Shown: positions 8,572 to 17,523, counted from the stretch's first letter. The stretch is 64,000 nt of DNA from Zavarzinia compransoris (GCF_003173055.1 NZ_QGLF01000005.1:496001-560000), one strand, 5' to 3'. Numbers and translations are program-made. Notes: a model not told the origin generated them from the letters alone.

Positions 8572-9513
8572 TCAGCGCCGCTGGTCGCCGAAGAAGGACC
8601 AGAGCAGGCTGCCGGTATCGACATCCATGTTGACCCCGCCGAGCATGCGCCCGAGCACCGGGCCGAGGGCGAGGCCCGGCGTCACATGCCCGCCGTTGTG
8701 GACGATGTATTGGACGGCGCTGCGCGCGCCCGGGCAGGGGTGGGTCTTGCGCTCGACCCAGGAACCGTCGCCGGGGTCGAGGTCGGGCAGGCGGTCGCGC
8801 AGCGTTTCGCGGGCGCAGCCGGCCCGGGCGGCGAAGAACAGGAAGGTCTCGTCCGCCGACAGCAGGGCCGGCTGTTCCTCGCCCCGGCGGACCGTTCCCG
8901 CCGGCTGGCCGGCGAAGGGGATGACGGAATCGCTGGTGCCGTTCAGCGACAGCCAGGGCGTGGGCGCGGCCTTGCAGGCACCGACCGCGGCCGCCGGCAG
9001 GTTCGAGATCAGATTGGCGCCGGCCTTCAACTGGAAGCGGCCGGAACAGGCGAAAGCCATGGCCATGAAGCCGCCGTTGGAAACCCCGGCCATGAACACG
9101 GTCCGGGGATCGCCGCCGTCGCGGCGGGCGACGTCGTCGATCACGGCAAGCAGAAAGCCGATGTCGTCCGCCGTCGAGGGCGGCCCGGCGGCGATGGTGG
9201 CGCCCCGGCCGTCGTTCCAGTGGCGGTCGAGACCGTTGGGGGCGACCAGGATGAAGCCCTCGCGCCGGGCGATGGTCGCGAGGCTGGTCTGCTTCCAGAT
9301 CTGCCGCGCCTCCTGGGTGCCGCCGTGCAGGAGGATGACCACGGGCCGGGGGCCCCGGCCGGGCAGGGGCTGGACCAGATAGTCGCGGGGGCCATCCGCC
9401 GTCGCCAGGGTGCGGCGGGTGGCTTCGGCGGGGTCGCCCTTGTCGGGGAAATCGCCGGCCCGGGCCGGCAGCGCCAGCCCGATCAGGAAAAGAACGAGGC
9501 TGGCGATGCGCAT
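8572..9513 (-). CDS. Secreted esterase, PHB-depolymerase/LpqC-like
   Basis: A 313-residue alpha/beta hydrolase with a Sec signal peptide (residues 1-19, ending PARAG). The oxyanion region PVVILLHGGTQEA and the nucleophile elbow AGVSNGGFMAM are clear. The C-terminal histidine lies in YIVHNGGHVTPG. This layout fits the LpqC/poly(3-hydroxybutyrate) depolymerase-like family, which includes feruloyl and polyester esterases. The lipase box GVSNGG is of the depolymerase kind. Substrate is not predictable. It is 7 bases downstream of the thiolase-like gene on the same strand. Confidence 0.85.
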   Translation of the reverse strand: MRIASLVLFLIGLALPARAGDFPDKGDPAEATRRTLATADGPRDYLVQPLPGRGPRPVVILLHGGTQEARQIWKQTSLATIARREGFILVAPNGLDRHWNDGRGATIAAGPPSTADDIGFLLAVIDDVARRDGGDPRTVFMAGVSNGGFMAMAFACSGRFQLKAGANLISNLPAAAVGACKAAPTPWLSLNGTSDSVIPFAGQPAGTVRRGEEQPALLSADETFLFFAARAGCARETLRDRLPDLDPGDGSWVERKTHPCPGARSAVQYIVHNGGHVTPGLALGPVLGRMLGGVNMDVDTGSLLWSFFGDQRR

Positions 9514-9520
9514 GGGGTCC

Positions 9521-11011
9521 CTACCGCGGATCGAAGCTGTTCTGGCCGCCGTCGCTCGTCACCTTGCCCTTGCGGCCGATCGCCTCGCCGTCGAGCAGCA
9601 GGTCGAAGACATCGGCGTCGGCGGGCGTATTGGCGACGAAACGGCTGCCGTCCCCGAGCCGGCCGATGACGATGCCCATGAAGGGTTCGCCGTCGCGGCC
9701 ATGGACGACGGTATAGGTCTCAATGCGCGCATCGCCCGCCGGTTCCAGGGCCAGGGCCGGTTTCGGCTCGGCGTCGATCTCGGCCTGATAGAGGTCGGGG
9801 GGCTTGCGGGCGAAGGGCCGCGCCGGCGCCGCGGTCGAATAGATGCCGGCGGCATGTTTGGTCACATACCAGCCGTTGGCGGTGACCAGCCCGAAGGTGC
9901 CCGGATCGGCGCGCAGCCGCCGCGCCATTTCCGCGATCGAATGCATGACGTAATTGTTCCCGGGCCCGCCGAAATAGGGCAGGCCGCCGGTCACCGTCAG
10001 GGGGATTTCGTCGACCTCCGGCAGGGCCAATTCCTGCTTGGCGATCTGCACCGCCGAGGGGAAGCAGGAATAAATGTCGAAATAGGCCATGTCGGCCACG
10101 GTCTTGCCGGCCATGGCGAAAGCCTCGCGGCCCATGGTGCGGATCGCCGGGCTGGAGTGGTAGTTCACCCGCTCCAGCACGTACCAATGGTCCTTGGCGT
10201 CGGCGCAGCCGTGGAGATAAACCCAGTTCTCGCGCGGGACGCCCAGGCGCTTCGCCTCGGCGACGGAAGCCATGAGCACGGCGGCCGACTGGTCGACCTC
10301 GATGATGGCATTGACCAGCTTGGTATAGGGATAGCCGACGAAGCGGTTCCGGGCGCCCGGCGTTACCAGTTCCTCGGCCGTGCGTTCGATCGGGAACCAG
10401 GCATTGGGGTTGGCGGCGGCGACCTTGGTGAAGGGGGCGAAGAGATCGCCGATCTTCTTCAGATGCGCCTTCAGGCTGCGGCCGCGCTTGGCGCGCAGCG
10501 CATTCTCGAACAGCGGATAGACATTGACCGGCGGAAACAGGCCGTGGGCCAGTTCGACCGGCAGGGAACCGTTGCGGTCTTCCTCGGTCAGGGTGATGGC
10601 GCTGAAGGGAGTGTCGATGCCCTGCTTCTGGGCGCGGGTGATGGTCGACAGCACCTCGGCCCCGGCGAGAAGGGCGAGACGGGTCTCGCCCCGGGCGATC
10701 TTTTCCGCCGTCTCGTTCACCAGCATCTGGGGCGAATTGCCGCCGACCGCGGTATGCACCCTATCCACCGGATGGGCGCCGAGCGTCTCCGCCAGCAGGG
10801 CGACCGGATCGGCGTAATTGCCCGACATGAAGCGCACCACCGCCAGCCGGTCGATCCGGCCGAGGCCGGCGGCGCCGATGCCCGCGTCCTCGGCGGCGAG
10901 ACGGGCGGCATCGCGCATCATCTCGATCGGGCCGCGGGCCTCGCGCGGGTCCACGTCCTTCTGGGTGACCTGGCCGACGCCGATCAGGACGGGTGTGGTT
11001 TCATCGGACAT
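9521..11011 (-). CDS. Thiolase-like acetyl-CoA acetyltransferase family protein
   Basis: A 496-residue thiolase-superfamily protein. The N-terminal half holds VLIGVGQVTQKDV and the C-terminal half IYSCFPSAVQIAKQEL and TGGLPYFGGPGNNY. About 90 C-terminal residues form the extra OB-like domain of type 1 thiolase-like proteins. At the place of the nucleophilic cysteine of true thiolases (near residue 90) it reads AVGGNSPQ, with no cysteine, so classical thiolysis by this route is doubtful. It leads a minus-strand cluster of acyl-CoA genes. A role in CoA-ester metabolism is inferred from context. Confidence 0.85.
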   Translation of the reverse strand: MSDETTPVLIGVGQVTQKDVDPREARGPIEMMRDAARLAAEDAGIGAAGLGRIDRLAVVRFMSGNYADPVALLAETLGAHPVDRVHTAVGGNSPQMLVNETAEKIARGETRLALLAGAEVLSTITRAQKQGIDTPFSAITLTEEDRNGSLPVELAHGLFPPVNVYPLFENALRAKRGRSLKAHLKKIGDLFAPFTKVAAANPNAWFPIERTAEELVTPGARNRFVGYPYTKLVNAIIEVDQSAAVLMASVAEAKRLGVPRENWVYLHGCADAKDHWYVLERVNYHSSPAIRTMGREAFAMAGKTVADMAYFDIYSCFPSAVQIAKQELALPEVDEIPLTVTGGLPYFGGPGNNYVMHSIAEMARRLRADPGTFGLVTANGWYVTKHAAGIYSTAAPARPFARKPPDLYQAEIDAEPKPALALEPAGDARIETYTVVHGRDGEPFMGIVIGRLGDGSRFVANTPADADVFDLLLDGEAIGRKGKVTSDGGQNSFDPR

Positions 11012-11037
11012 GGCGGCTCCCCTCGATATTCTTCTGA

Positions 11038-11826
11038 TTACTTCAGTTCGGAGATCGGGGCGGCGGTGCGGTCGTAGCCGGCCTCCGCCCCGATGACCAG
11101 GAACTGGCCGTCCTCGCGGTCCTCGATCCAGGGCTCGACCCGGACCGGGGGCTTTCCGGCGGCACGGGCGACGGCACCGGCGGCATCACCGTCGCGGGTG
11201 AGCACGGACAGGTTCATGCGCGTCGGGAAGATCACCGAGCGCTTGCCGGCGATCGCCTCGGCGATTGCGTCGTCCGGGCGGATCCAGATGCTGTCCACCG
11301 TCTCGCCGCCGTCGTGCAGGGCCAGTTGGTCGGCCGGCGCCACCGCCAGGAAGAAATGGGTATCGAAGCGTTTCGGCATGAAGCCGGGCGTCACCCAATG
11401 GGAATAATGGGTGAGGCGGTCGAGGGCGAGGGTCAGGTCCTCGGCCGCGACGACGTCGAGAATGCCGATGCTGCCCTTGGCCAGCGGCTCGCGCCAGCGC
11501 GCCTCGATCGCGGTCAGGCGCTCGGCGTCGACCAGTGCGTCCGAGCCTGCGGGCCGGGCCAGGAGAATGCCGCATTCCTCGAAGGATTCGCGGATGGCGG
11601 CGATGGCGAAGGGGATCAGGTCGTCGCGGAGGGCCGGGGCCGGGGCAAGGCGGGGGCGCAGGTCCGGGGCGTAATCCCGGGCATCCACCTTGCCGCCGGG
11701 GAAGACCAGGGCACCGCCGGCGAAATCGATCTGGTAGTGGCGCTGGACCATGAAGACTTCGAGCCCGCCCGCGCCGTCGCGCAGCAGAAGGACGGTGGCG
11801 GCCGGCAGCAGGCGGGCTTCACTCAT
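11038..11826 (-). CDS. Nudix hydrolase, NUDT19/CoA-pyrophosphatase-like
   Basis: A 262-residue Nudix protein. The box is split: PGGKVD near residue 43 and AIRESFEECGILL near 78, with an insertion of about 30 residues between. That split box is characteristic of the NUDT19 group, which hydrolyses CoA and acyl-CoA. It is 4 bases downstream of the MaoC-type hydratase gene and upstream of the thiolase-like gene, in line with turnover of CoA species in a fatty-acid or sterol-like degradation unit. Nudix membership is clear; the substrate is inferred. Confidence 0.87.
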   Translation of the reverse strand: MSEARLLPAATVLLLRDGAGGLEVFMVQRHYQIDFAGGALVFPGGKVDARDYAPDLRPRLAPAPALRDDLIPFAIAAIRESFEECGILLARPAGSDALVDAERLTAIEARWREPLAKGSIGILDVVAAEDLTLALDRLTHYSHWVTPGFMPKRFDTHFFLAVAPADQLALHDGGETVDSIWIRPDDAIAEAIAGKRSVIFPTRMNLSVLTRDGDAAGAVARAAGKPPVRVEPWIEDREDGQFLVIGAEAGYDRTAAPISELK

Positions 11827-11830
11827 GGTC

Positions 11831-12685
11831 TTACCCCTTGATCACGGCTTTGCCGTTGTTGATGGCGATCACGTCGCGCTCGACGATGCGGGTGCGGAAG
11901 GAGACCACGTCGCCGTCGCGCCACATCTGGGTTTCCAGCGTCTCGCCCGGGAACACGGGGGCGGAGAAGCGGGCGTTGAATTCGACGATGCGGGTCGGGT
12001 CGAAGTCGCAGTAGGCCTCGACCACCGCGCGGCAGGCGTTGCCGTAGGTGCAGAGCCCGTGCAGGATCGGCCGCGGGAAGCCCGCCATCTGGGCGAAGTT
12101 CGGATCGGCGTGCAGGGGGTTGCGGTCGCCCGACAGGCGGTAGATCAGGGCCTGGGATTCCAGGGTCCGGTAGGCGATGGCCTTTTCCACGTCCCGCTCG
12201 GGCAGCTTGTGCGGTTCCGGCCCGCCGCCGGCCGGGCCGCCGAAGCCGCCGTCGCCGCGGGCGAAGATGGTCATGCCGACGGTGATCAGCAATTGGCCGG
12301 TCGCCTGGTCGCGGATCTCGGTATCGGCGAGCAGCAGCGCGCCCTTGCCGGCGCCCTTGTCGTAACAGCCGGTGACCTTGCCCCGGCATTCGATGGTGCC
12401 TTCGCTGGGCAGGGGGGCGTGGACCTTCAGGCGTTCCTCGCCGTGCACCACCATGATGAAGTTGACGCCGGATTTCGCCAGCAGCGTATTGTCCCAGGCG
12501 ACCACGGTCGCCTGCGTCGGCAGGACCTTCAGGCCGTTCTCATAGACGAAGGGCAGTTCGTTCGGGTTCAGCGGATCGAGGCCGAGACCGAGGCCAAGGG
12601 CATAGAGCATGGTCTCGCGGTCGGTATAGGTCACGGTCCAGGGGCCGGACTCCAGCTTCATGATCTCGTCGTAGTTGATGGCCAT
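11831..12685 (-). CDS. MaoC-type 2-enoyl-CoA hydratase (hydratase 2)
   Basis: A 284-residue double hot-dog protein like the hydratase-2 domain of peroxisomal MFE-2. The N-terminal half (ALGLGLGLDPLNPNELPF) is the degenerate hot dog and the C-terminal half carries the catalytic signature YRLSGDRNPLHADPNFA with Asp and His, followed by PILHGLCTYG. It hydrates trans-2-enoyl-CoA to the (3R)-hydroxyacyl-CoA. Annotation pipelines often name such proteins after trihydroxycholestenoyl-CoA hydratase. The start at 12685 has purine-rich GAGAGAG just upstream. Its neighbours form a small acyl-CoA cluster. Confidence 0.92.
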   Translation of the reverse strand: MAINYDEIMKLESGPWTVTYTDRETMLYALGLGLGLDPLNPNELPFVYENGLKVLPTQATVVAWDNTLLAKSGVNFIMVVHGEERLKVHAPLPSEGTIECRGKVTGCYDKGAGKGALLLADTEIRDQATGQLLITVGMTIFARGDGGFGGPAGGGPEPHKLPERDVEKAIAYRTLESQALIYRLSGDRNPLHADPNFAQMAGFPRPILHGLCTYGNACRAVVEAYCDFDPTRIVEFNARFSAPVFPGETLETQMWRDGDVVSFRTRIVERDVIAINNGKAVIKG

Positions 12686-12712
12686 GGCTCTCTCTCCTCG
12701 GGCTTTTGCCGT

Positions 12713-13843
12713 TTATTGTGTCAACAGGGCGCCGGTGCGATGCGCCAGCGGCAGGGGGCCGGCGACCTTGGCCGCGGGCAGGCCGGGGCGGGCCAGCGGA
12801 TGGCCGGCGCGGGCGAAGAGCACGCCCGCGGCCCGGCTGATCAGGGCCGTGCGGGCGCCGGTGGTGGGATCGAGAATGGTCGCGACCGTATCGCCCGCCG
12901 CGATCCTGTCCCCCACCTGGCGGTGGAAGATCAGCACGCCGCCGCAGGGGCAGGCCAGGATATCGGTGCCGTCGAGCGGTGTCGCATCGCAGAGCGCCGG
13001 GGGCAGGGGGCCGGGAGCGCCGGCGATCAGGCCGCGCCGTTCGAGGAAGCGGAACAGGGCGGCGGCATCGAGGGCGGCCAGATCGTCGCCGACATCGCGG
13101 TCGCCGCGCAGTTCGACGGTCGCGGACAGGCAGGCCGGCGGGACCGGCCGGTCGGGGAAGCGGTTCGCCAATTGCCACCAGATGCCGCCCATCGCCTCGT
13201 CGAACGGCTCGCCCCCCGATACTTCGGCAAGCAGTACGGCGACGGCGCCAAGCTCGGCCGCGAGATCGGCGGCATCGGGCCAGAGCGGCGTGCCGAGGTA
13301 GAGGTGCATGGCGGCGACATCGTCGCAGTGAAGGTCGAGGGCGATATCGGCATCGACCGCCAGCTTCATCAATTCGAGGCGCAGGTGCTCGACCTCGGTG
13401 CGCGGGGTGCGGGCGGCCAGCAGGCGCCGGCATTCGCCGCGGATCAGGTCGATATTGCCGGCGGCATCGTCGGTCAGGCGTTCGGCGACGGCATCGCCCA
13501 CTGGGCCGGCCAGATCCGGGTAGTGGCGGTTGAAATTGCCCAGACTGTCGAACTCGAAACGGCCCGCGTGCTTGCCGAACAGATATTGCGACAGGCCGAT
13601 CGGATTGGCGTGGGGCACCACCACGATCTCGCCCCGGATGCGGCCGGCAGTGGCGGCGTCGTCGAGCAGGGGCAGGAGATGCTGCACCACCACCGGGCCG
13701 GGCAATTCGTCGGCATGCAGCCCGGTCTGGAGATAGGCTTTCGGGCCGCGGCCGGGCGTGCCGTAGCGGTGCACGGTCAACTGGCGGCGCGTGCCCGGGC
13801 TCGATTCCAGCAGGGGAATGATGTCGGTCTGCCGCGCGCTCAC
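12713..13843 (-). CDS. Succinylglutamate desuccinylase/aspartoacylase-family deacylase
   Basis: A 376-residue M14-type zinc deacylase. The HxxE zinc motif is in TGLHADELPG and the third ligand histidine in ADIALDLHCDD; a C-terminal beta domain (residues about 290-376) resembles those of AstE/aspartoacylase relatives. The substrate, an N-acyl amino acid or peptide, is unknown. I chose GTG at 13843 because AGAAGGAA lies about 7 bases upstream and the protein then begins VSARQTDIIPLL; an ATG 57 bases further up has no such site. It is followed by the hydratase gene 28 bases on. Confidence 0.85.
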   Translation of the reverse strand: MSARQTDIIPLLESSPGTRRQLTVHRYGTPGRGPKAYLQTGLHADELPGPVVVQHLLPLLDDAATAGRIRGEIVVVPHANPIGLSQYLFGKHAGRFEFDSLGNFNRHYPDLAGPVGDAVAERLTDDAAGNIDLIRGECRRLLAARTPRTEVEHLRLELMKLAVDADIALDLHCDDVAAMHLYLGTPLWPDAADLAAELGAVAVLLAEVSGGEPFDEAMGGIWWQLANRFPDRPVPPACLSATVELRGDRDVGDDLAALDAAALFRFLERRGLIAGAPGPLPPALCDATPLDGTDILACPCGGVLIFHRQVGDRIAAGDTVATILDPTTGARTALISRAAGVLFARAGHPLARPGLPAAKVAGPLPLAHRTGALLTQ

Positions 13844-14002
13844 GTTTCGGTTCCTTCTATGCCCGAGTGCTTTCGTGCAACGCTCGGATGGGCGTGTCAA
13901 GGCGGGGGGCGCGGACGTCGCGTCAGCCTGGGGGCTTGGCGTGGGGCTTTGGGGCCGCCGCGTTCCGTGCTAGGCCAAGGCAAAAGCCAAAGGGGAGAGA
14001 CC

Positions 14003-14836
14003 ATGGCGTATCAGGCTTTCGACGTCACCGTCAGTAATCATATCGCCCATCTGCAATTGAAGCGGCCGGAGCAGTTCAATTCGATGATCCCGGCCTTCTG
14101 GTCCGAGATCCTGACCATCTTCGACGCCCTGGCCGCCGACCCGGCGGTGCGGGTGGCGGTGCTGTCCTCGACCGGCAAGCATTTCACCGCCGGCATGGAT
14201 CTCGCGGTCTTCGCCAACCTTGCCCCCGCCGTCGAGGAAGAGGGCCGCAAGCGCGAGGAATTGCGCCGCAAGATCCTGAACCTTCAGGAGTGCTTCTCGA
14301 TCATCGAGCGCATGCGCTTTCCGGTGCTGGCGGCGATCCAGGGCGGCTGCATCGGCGGCGGCGTCGATCTCGTCTCGGCCTGCGACATGCGCTTTGCGAC
14401 CCGGGACGCCTTCTTCCATATCGCCGAGATCAATATCGGCATGACGGCGGATGTCGGCACCCTGCAGCGCCTGCCCAAGATCGTGCCCGAAGGGGTGGTG
14501 CGCGAGATGGCCTTCACCGGCCGGCGCCTGGGGGCGGAACGCGCCCATCAGGTCGGCCTGGTCAACCAGCTGTTCGACAGCCACGAGGCGATGCTGGACG
14601 GCGTGATGGCGATCGCCGCCGAGATCGCCGGCCACAGCCCGCTGGCCATCGCCGGGACCAAGGAAATGCTGAACTACAGCCGCGACCATTCGGTGGCGGA
14701 CGGGCTCAATTACATCGCGACCTGGAATTCGGCCATGCTGCTGACGGTCGACCTGCCGGAAGCGATCGCCGCCCGCAGCCAGAAGCGGCAGCCGGCCTTC
14801 GACAATCTCTCGCCCCCGGCGGCCAAGCTGATCTGA
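14003..14836 (+). CDS. Crotonase-family protein, delta(3,5)-delta(2,4)-dienoyl-CoA isomerase-like
   Basis: A 277-residue crotonase. The oxyanion-hole segments are HFTAGMDL and GGCIGGGVDLVSACDMR. The catalytic stretch AEINIGMTADVGTLQRLP and the C-terminal YSRDHSVADGLNYIATWN closely match the ECH1 group, with Asp in TADVG corresponding to the base that shifts the diene. It would move double bonds in unsaturated fatty acyl-CoA. The start has AGGGGAGA 4 bases upstream. It is divergent from the deacylase gene, with a 159-base shared promoter region. Confidence 0.88.
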   Translation: MAYQAFDVTVSNHIAHLQLKRPEQFNSMIPAFWSEILTIFDALAADPAVRVAVLSSTGKHFTAGMDLAVFANLAPAVEEEGRKREELRRKILNLQECFSIIERMRFPVLAAIQGGCIGGGVDLVSACDMRFATRDAFFHIAEINIGMTADVGTLQRLPKIVPEGVVREMAFTGRRLGAERAHQVGLVNQLFDSHEAMLDGVMAIAAEIAGHSPLAIAGTKEMLNYSRDHSVADGLNYIATWNSAMLLTVDLPEAIAARSQKRQPAFDNLSPPAAKLI

Positions 14837-14840
14837 GGGG

Positions 14841-14867
14841 AGCGGGCGGGGCCCGCCCCCGCCCGCT
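14841..14867. terminator. GC-rich hairpin between convergent genes
   Basis: AGCGGGCGGGG (14841-14851) can pair with CCCCGCCCGCT (14857-14867) around a 5-base loop, an 11-bp stem. It lies between the stop of the isomerase gene and the stop of the convergent Pmp3-like gene, overlapping the latter. There is no T-run, so it may be a weak or Rho-assisted terminator. Confidence 0.45.
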
Positions 14868-15024
14868 ATTTCCGGGCGATCACCCAGACGGCGTGAACGA
14901 TCCCCGGGATATAGCCGAGGATGGTCAGCAGGATGTTCAGCCAGAAGTGCAGGCCGATCCCGACCTGAAGGAATACGCCGAGCGGCGGCAGGAGGATCGC
15001 CAGCAGGATGCGGATGAGGTCCAT
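14866..15024 (-). CDS. YqaE/Pmp3-family small membrane protein
   Basis: A 52-residue protein with two hydrophobic segments (residues 5-22 and 27-48) and the family signature LLPPLGVFLQVGI. Pmp3/YqaE proteins are proteolipids linked to membrane potential and salt or stress tolerance. The start at 15024 follows GGGAGGGAA on the minus strand. It lies 17 bases after the COG4307 peptidase gene and could be co-transcribed with it. Confidence 0.9.
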   Translation of the reverse strand: MDLIRILLAILLPPLGVFLQVGIGLHFWLNILLTILGYIPGIVHAVWVIARK

Positions 15025-15041
15025 CGTTCCCTCCTCCCGCC

Positions 15042-16097
15042 TTACCGGCCCTGCCGGATCAGGTCGTGGATATAGCCGAGCTTGGCCACTGCATCCGGCG
15101 GCAGCACGAAGGGATAGAGATCGGGCTGGCCCATGGAGCGGTTGAGGCTGTTCACCGCGAAGGTGAGGGGCAGCCAGGCGTCGACCACCGTGGCGATCCT
15201 GTGGGCCTTGTGGGGATCGAAGTCGATATTGGTTTCCATGGTGCCGTCGTCGTCCACCTCGGGCGCGATGGCGATGCCGAAGGCGCCGGCCATTTCCAGC
15301 GTGTCGACGATGTGGAGGTAATGGGCCCAGCTTTCGGCCCAATCCTCCCACGGGTGCATGGTGGCATAGGCGCTGACGTAATGCTGCTGCCAGTCCGCCG
15401 GCGGGCCGTTGTCGTAATGGCGTTGCAGGGCTTCGCCGTAGTCGGTGCGCTCGTCGCCGAAGAGGGCGCGGCAGCTTTCGAGGTTGCCGGCGTCGCGCAC
15501 CAGCCGGTCCCAGTAATAGTGGCCGATCTCGTGGCGGAAATGGCCGAGCAGGGTGCGATAGGCCTCGCCCATACCGGCGCGCATCTGTTCGCGCCGGACG
15601 CTGTCGGCCTCGTTCAGGGCCAGGGTGATCTGCCCCTGGTCATGGCCGGTCAGCACCTTCTCGCCGCCGTCCGGGCGATCGGCCAGGAAATCGAAGACCA
15701 GCGGTTCGGGGTGCCCGTCGCCACTCACCGGCCGGGGCAGGCGCAGCTTGATCAGGCTGTAGAACAGGCGGCGTTTCGCCTCCTCGATCTGCTGCCATTT
15801 GCGGTGATTGTCCGGGTCGGAGACGTCGGGAATGGTGCGGTTGTGCCGGCAGGCGAGACAATAGGTCTCGCCGCCCCCGGCGGGCACCATCCAGTTGCAG
15901 GCGGACAGTTCCCAATTGGCGCAGAAGCGATAGCGCCCTTCCGGCGCGGCCAGCGCCACCCAGTCGGTGCCGTCCGGCCTGACCGCCGACATCTGCCCGC
16001 GGTCGGGAAGATAACCGAGGCGGTGCCGGCAGCCGACGCAGGTTCCATTCTCGAAATACAGAATCTGGGCACATTGCTGACACTTGAAGATTTTCAT
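15042..16097 (-). CDS. Putative zinc-binding metallopeptidase (COG4307)
   Basis: A 351-residue protein. The N-terminus has a zinc-ribbon-like set of cysteines (CQQCAQ at 5-10, CVGCRH at 21-26), with further pairs near residues 58-83. The catalytic motif HEIGHYYWDRLV near 191 is a gluzincin-type HExxH, with a likely glutamate ligand in DWAESWAHY downstream. This is the COG4307/zinc-binding peptidase family of cytoplasmic proteins with unknown substrate. It lacks a signal peptide. The Pmp3-like gene follows directly. Confidence 0.88.
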   Translation of the reverse strand: MKIFKCQQCAQILYFENGTCVGCRHRLGYLPDRGQMSAVRPDGTDWVALAAPEGRYRFCANWELSACNWMVPAGGGETYCLACRHNRTIPDVSDPDNHRKWQQIEEAKRRLFYSLIKLRLPRPVSGDGHPEPLVFDFLADRPDGGEKVLTGHDQGQITLALNEADSVRREQMRAGMGEAYRTLLGHFRHEIGHYYWDRLVRDAGNLESCRALFGDERTDYGEALQRHYDNGPPADWQQHYVSAYATMHPWEDWAESWAHYLHIVDTLEMAGAFGIAIAPEVDDDGTMETNIDFDPHKAHRIATVVDAWLPLTFAVNSLNRSMGQPDLYPFVLPPDAVAKLGYIHDLIRQGR

Positions 16098-16851
16098 GGC
16101 TCTTCGTGTCCTTCGCCGTTGTTGCGCCCCGCCCGGCCTATGGAAGAGTGGTGTGTGACCGCCTGGAGATCAAGATCCAAAGTATTCCTGTTTGCATGCG
16201 GCTGTTTCTTGCACCCTTCGGCTGTTTTTGGTGACGGGTTTATCCTGATCGGGGTCGATCTGTCCTCGTCTGCGCCCGCCCTGCCAACCACGGAAGAGGC
16301 GGCATAGACCCTGCCCGTGCCGAAATTCCCTTAAAAGTAGTCAATATGGAGTATTTATTTATCAAACGAATATGTTTTTGATCTTGATTCGGGATAGTGG
16401 GACAAATGAAGCGTATCGCACAAATTTCCGTTGTCAGCCTCGCCTTGGCGAGCGGGGGCGGACAATAAATACGACTCGCCGGTGAGCATCACCCTGGTCC
16501 CGGGGCCGGCCCCGGCCGCTCAGGCCCCCGCTGTGCCGGCTCCCGCCGTTTCAGCCGCGCCGCTGACTCAATAGGGCCACCACCGGCACCCGGGGCAGGG
16601 GGGCGAGTGGATATGATCTGCCCCTTCTGATATCGATTTCATGAAGAGCTTAACTCATAGGGGGATTCCCCGCGGTGCTTCCGGTGACCGCATCGCCGCC
16701 GATATCCTTGTAGCTTTCGCGGGCTGCGAAACCTCGACCGTGGCTTGATGTCGACGGAAGGCGCAATCGTGCTCGATGCCCGTGGGGCATGTGGGTAAGA
16801 TCGTGGCGGTATTCTGCCAATATCCAGTGGCGGGAGGGCGAAAGGGCGAAA
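16098..16851. other. Gene-poor interval
   Basis: About 750 bases without an intact gene. The part from 16310 to 16410 is strikingly AT-rich, with runs such as GTATTTATTTATC, and is the best promoter candidate. The only coding trace is the frameshifted short secreted-peptide gene at 16406-16574, listed separately. The stretch from 16575 to 16851 shows no convincing coding signal; the open frames there lack ribosome sites and recognisable products. Confidence 0.6.
16406..16574 (+). pseudogene. Frameshifted small exported Ala/Pro-rich peptide
   Basis: ATG at 16406 opens a short signal-peptide-like sequence, MKRIAQISVVSLALASG, that stops at TAA 16466. Skipping one base in the GGGGG run at 16454-16458 continues in another frame as ADNKYDSPVSITLVPGP, followed by an Ala/Pro-rich tail ending at TAG 16572. 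The joined product of about 55 residues looks like a small lipoprotein-like or secreted peptide. Either the gene is broken, or a base is miscalled in the G-run, or slippage there is used. No good ribosome site is seen. Confidence 0.45.
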
Positions 16852-17523
16852 ATGTTCAAGCGCGTGGTGCTGGGACTGTTATTGCCGATCGCCGTCTGGT
16901 CTTTGCGGCCTGCCATAGCCGCTTCGTGCCTTTATTATGAGGCAGCACGACACCCGCCGGAAATTGCCTGGATCTTTGCCGAAGACGCGGGGGCGGTGGT
17001 CGAACGTTGTCCCATCATGGATGGTGCGCCCCGATATCGAGTGGTGGCGCGGCCTAAACTCGTCCGGGGCGACGTCTGCGTCGTCCTTGGCGACGAGGTC
17101 GACATCGCGAAGGGAGTCTTGGTGCTGGGCAGGGGAATCACCGAGATGGCCCTGGCGCGTGACGGGGCCTGCCCGCCATTGGGGGATCGCGGCTATCTGC
17201 GTGTCGAGGGGGTGTCGACCGGGGTCTTCCGCGAGGTCGTCACGGCTTGGAGCGATTTGCTGATCAGCCGGGAAAATTCAGAATACTTGAGCGCCTCTTA
17301 CGCTCATAACGATCAAGAGTGGGTCGATGCGTTTTTTTTCGAATTAAGGAAAGATGGCGTGAGGGCTTTGGCCTATGAAGTGGGCTATGGAGAATCATAT
17401 ATTGATGGGAATTATTTTTATTATATTTCTGTCGTGGTCGGCGTGATGCATTATGGTGTTTGTTTTGATTTTCATGACGGGCGGATGAGGTTGATCGGGA
17501 TCGGACCGATATTCTACGATTGA
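16852..17523 (+). CDS. Hypothetical exported protein
   Basis: A 223-residue protein with a clear Sec signal peptide (MFKRVVLGLLLPIAVWS, cleavage probably after AIA near residue 24). The mature part has several cysteines (ASCLYYEA, VERCPIM, GDVCVV, GACPPL, GVCFDF) that could form disulfides. I recognise no family. The first two thirds are GC-rich, but the 3' third (from about 17320) is much richer in A and T, with FYYYI-type residues, unlike its neighbours. The start at 16852 is preferred over an upstream ATG because it puts the signal peptide at the N-terminus and has GGGAGGGCGAAAGGG before it. Confidence 0.65.
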   Translation: MFKRVVLGLLLPIAVWSLRPAIAASCLYYEAARHPPEIAWIFAEDAGAVVERCPIMDGAPRYRVVARPKLVRGDVCVVLGDEVDIAKGVLVLGRGITEMALARDGACPPLGDRGYLRVEGVSTGVFREVVTAWSDLLISRENSEYLSASYAHNDQEWVDAFFFELRKDGVRALAYEVGYGESYIDGNYFYYISVVVGVMHYGVCFDFHDGRMRLIGIGPIFYD

